From JAPLJQ01 sp037143735 (GTDB lineage Bacteria; Desulfobacterota; Syntrophia; Syntrophales; UBA2185), in the NCBI GenBank assembly GCA_037143735.1, contig JBAWYD010000130.1, positions 1 through 6,172 on the forward strand: a DNA stretch of 6,172 bases, in the 5' to 3' direction. This document shows positions 5,349 to 6,172 of this stretch, in pieces. Positions within the stretch are counted from its first letter, which is position 1; every line of letters begins with the position of its first letter. The notes beneath the pieces are model-generated. The model made no database searches. It was not told the DNA's origin and was given only the letters and a program-made list of their open reading frames with translations. The position numbers and the translations under genes are program-made.

Positions 5349-6172
5349 ATGAACGGCAGCCAGGAGTTTATGTATCTGCCATTGGGGAAGATTATGGTGG
5401 AGGAACAGATTCGCACGGGGATAGATACGGAAAGTGAGTCCTTCAAAGCGCTGATGGAGTCGATCAAAGACCGGGGCGTTTTGGAGCCGCTTCTTGTGAC
5501 GCCGAAGGACGGCAATTATCTTCTTCTGTGCGGTGAACGTCGTTTCCTCGCCTCTCAGAAGCTGGGCATGGTGACTATCCCGGTGCGGGTAATGGATGCG
5601 GTCACGCAGAAGGATGAGATCCTGGCCTACCAGTTGACGGAGAACATGCAGCGGGAGGATTTGAACCCCATTGATCAGGCAAAGGGAATCCTGGCGTATG
5701 TTCAGACGAAGCATCCCGATAAAGGGTACAATCTTGAGGGGCTTATGAGCGAACTGGTTAATTACAGCCGGACACCCGACTACGTTCCCGATGCCGTTTC
5801 TCTCACAGTGAGAGAGACAGTTAAAATCTCTGGAAAGTCAATACAGACGCTGCACAGATCACTTTCACTTTTGAAACTTTCCGATGAGATTCAGGCGGCC
5901 CTCCGGGAGGGAAAGCTACCCGTCTCCCAAGGGTATCTTTTCGCTGCGAACCTGGATAATCCCGATCTCGTAAAGATATTCCAGGAGGTGATGAAGAAGC
6001 CCGTGACCAATGCCAAATTAGAGAGCAGGCTGACGGAATACAAAAAGGTCAAGCGGGACCTCAGCGGAATGAAACCAAAGCCTCTGACAAAGCAGAATAC
6101 CAGCCTGAGATCGATCAAGACGGTCATTACAAAAGGCGCCGGGAAATACGCGAAGGCCGATCTGGAGAAGCT
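5319..6172 (+). CDS. ParB/RepB/Spo0J-family DNA-binding protein, 3'-truncated by window end
   Basis: The visible part is 284 codons and remains open at the window edge. ParB-family proteins bind specific DNA sites, often in plasmid or chromosome partition, and many are CTP-dependent clamps. The N-terminal ParB domain (about 18-118) shows YLPLGKI at its start, SFKALMESIKDRGVLEPLLV, the CTP/nuclease-box motif CGERRF (71-76) followed by ASQKLGMVTIPVRVM, and TENMQREDLNPIDQA (107-121), matching the family's ENIQREDLNP box. A helix-turn-helix follows at about 163-187 (VRETVKISGKSIQTLHRSLSLLKL-like), then SDEIQAALREGKLPVSQGYLFA, the usual helix after the HTH. Between the second box and the HTH there are about 45 residues, longer than in ordinary ParB, so there seems to be an insertion of about 25 residues near 133-160. 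No ParA is visible upstream. It may be an accessory or mobile-element ParB-like regulator rather than the housekeeping partition protein. Confidence 0.88.
   Translation, partial: MTAEEMTAEEMNGSQEFMYLPLGKIMVEEQIRTGIDTESESFKALMESIKDRGVLEPLLVTPKDGNYLLLCGERRFLASQKLGMVTIPVRVMDAVTQKDEILAYQLTENMQREDLNPIDQAKGILAYVQTKHPDKGYNLEGLMSELVNYSRTPDYVPDAVSLTVRETVKISGKSIQTLHRSLSLLKLSDEIQAALREGKLPVSQGYLFAANLDNPDLVKIFQEVMKKPVTNAKLESRLTEYKKVKRDLSGMKPKPLTKQNTSLRSIKTVITKGAGKYAKADLEK

Overview
The window looks like a piece of a Gram-negative bacterial chromosome or large mobile element. The style of the proteins (a GT9 glycosyltransferase of the type seen near LPS genes, a HisKA_2 kinase with a receiver/HD-GYP-like partner, moderate GC) fits a deltaproteobacterium/Desulfobacterota relative. 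That placement is inference from sequence style, not a database result.

Layout: (1) 1-~345 is the 3' part of a family 9 glycosyltransferase (heptosyltransferase-like) reading frame, cut off by the window start. It decays abruptly into two poly-C runs (326-335 and 348-366), and no glycosyltransferase C-terminus follows. The join may be an assembly or sequencing artefact. (2) 367-829 has no gene I can support; it holds an 8-bp inverted repeat and a possible sigma-70 promoter. (3) 830-5177 is a compact three-gene signalling operon on the + strand. It encodes a membrane-anchored periplasmic substrate-binding protein of the NMT1/SsuA/TauA type, a membrane histidine kinase (Cache-like sensor, HAMP, PAS, HisKA_2, HATPase), and a response regulator joining a complete receiver domain to a degenerate HD-GYP domain. 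The first two genes overlap by ATGA, and the third starts 20 nt after the second. (4) 5178-5318 is an AT-rich gap with a short palindrome, a direct repeat and a TATAAT hexamer. (5) 5319 to the window end is a ParB/Spo0J-like DNA-binding protein, truncated by the window edge, whose first codons are a perfect 15-bp tandem duplication.

How the parts may work together: no ABC permease or ATPase accompanies the binding protein, and it is translationally coupled to a kinase with a large periplasmic sensor. The simplest reading is that the binding protein captures a small molecule outside the membrane and presents it to the kinase, which phosphorylates the receiver of the third protein. The output domain has lost most of the metal ligands of HD-GYP phosphodiesterases, so it probably signals by binding (a partner or a nucleotide) rather than by cleaving cyclic di-GMP. 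This binding protein/kinase/pseudo-HD-GYP module is the most interesting item in the window.
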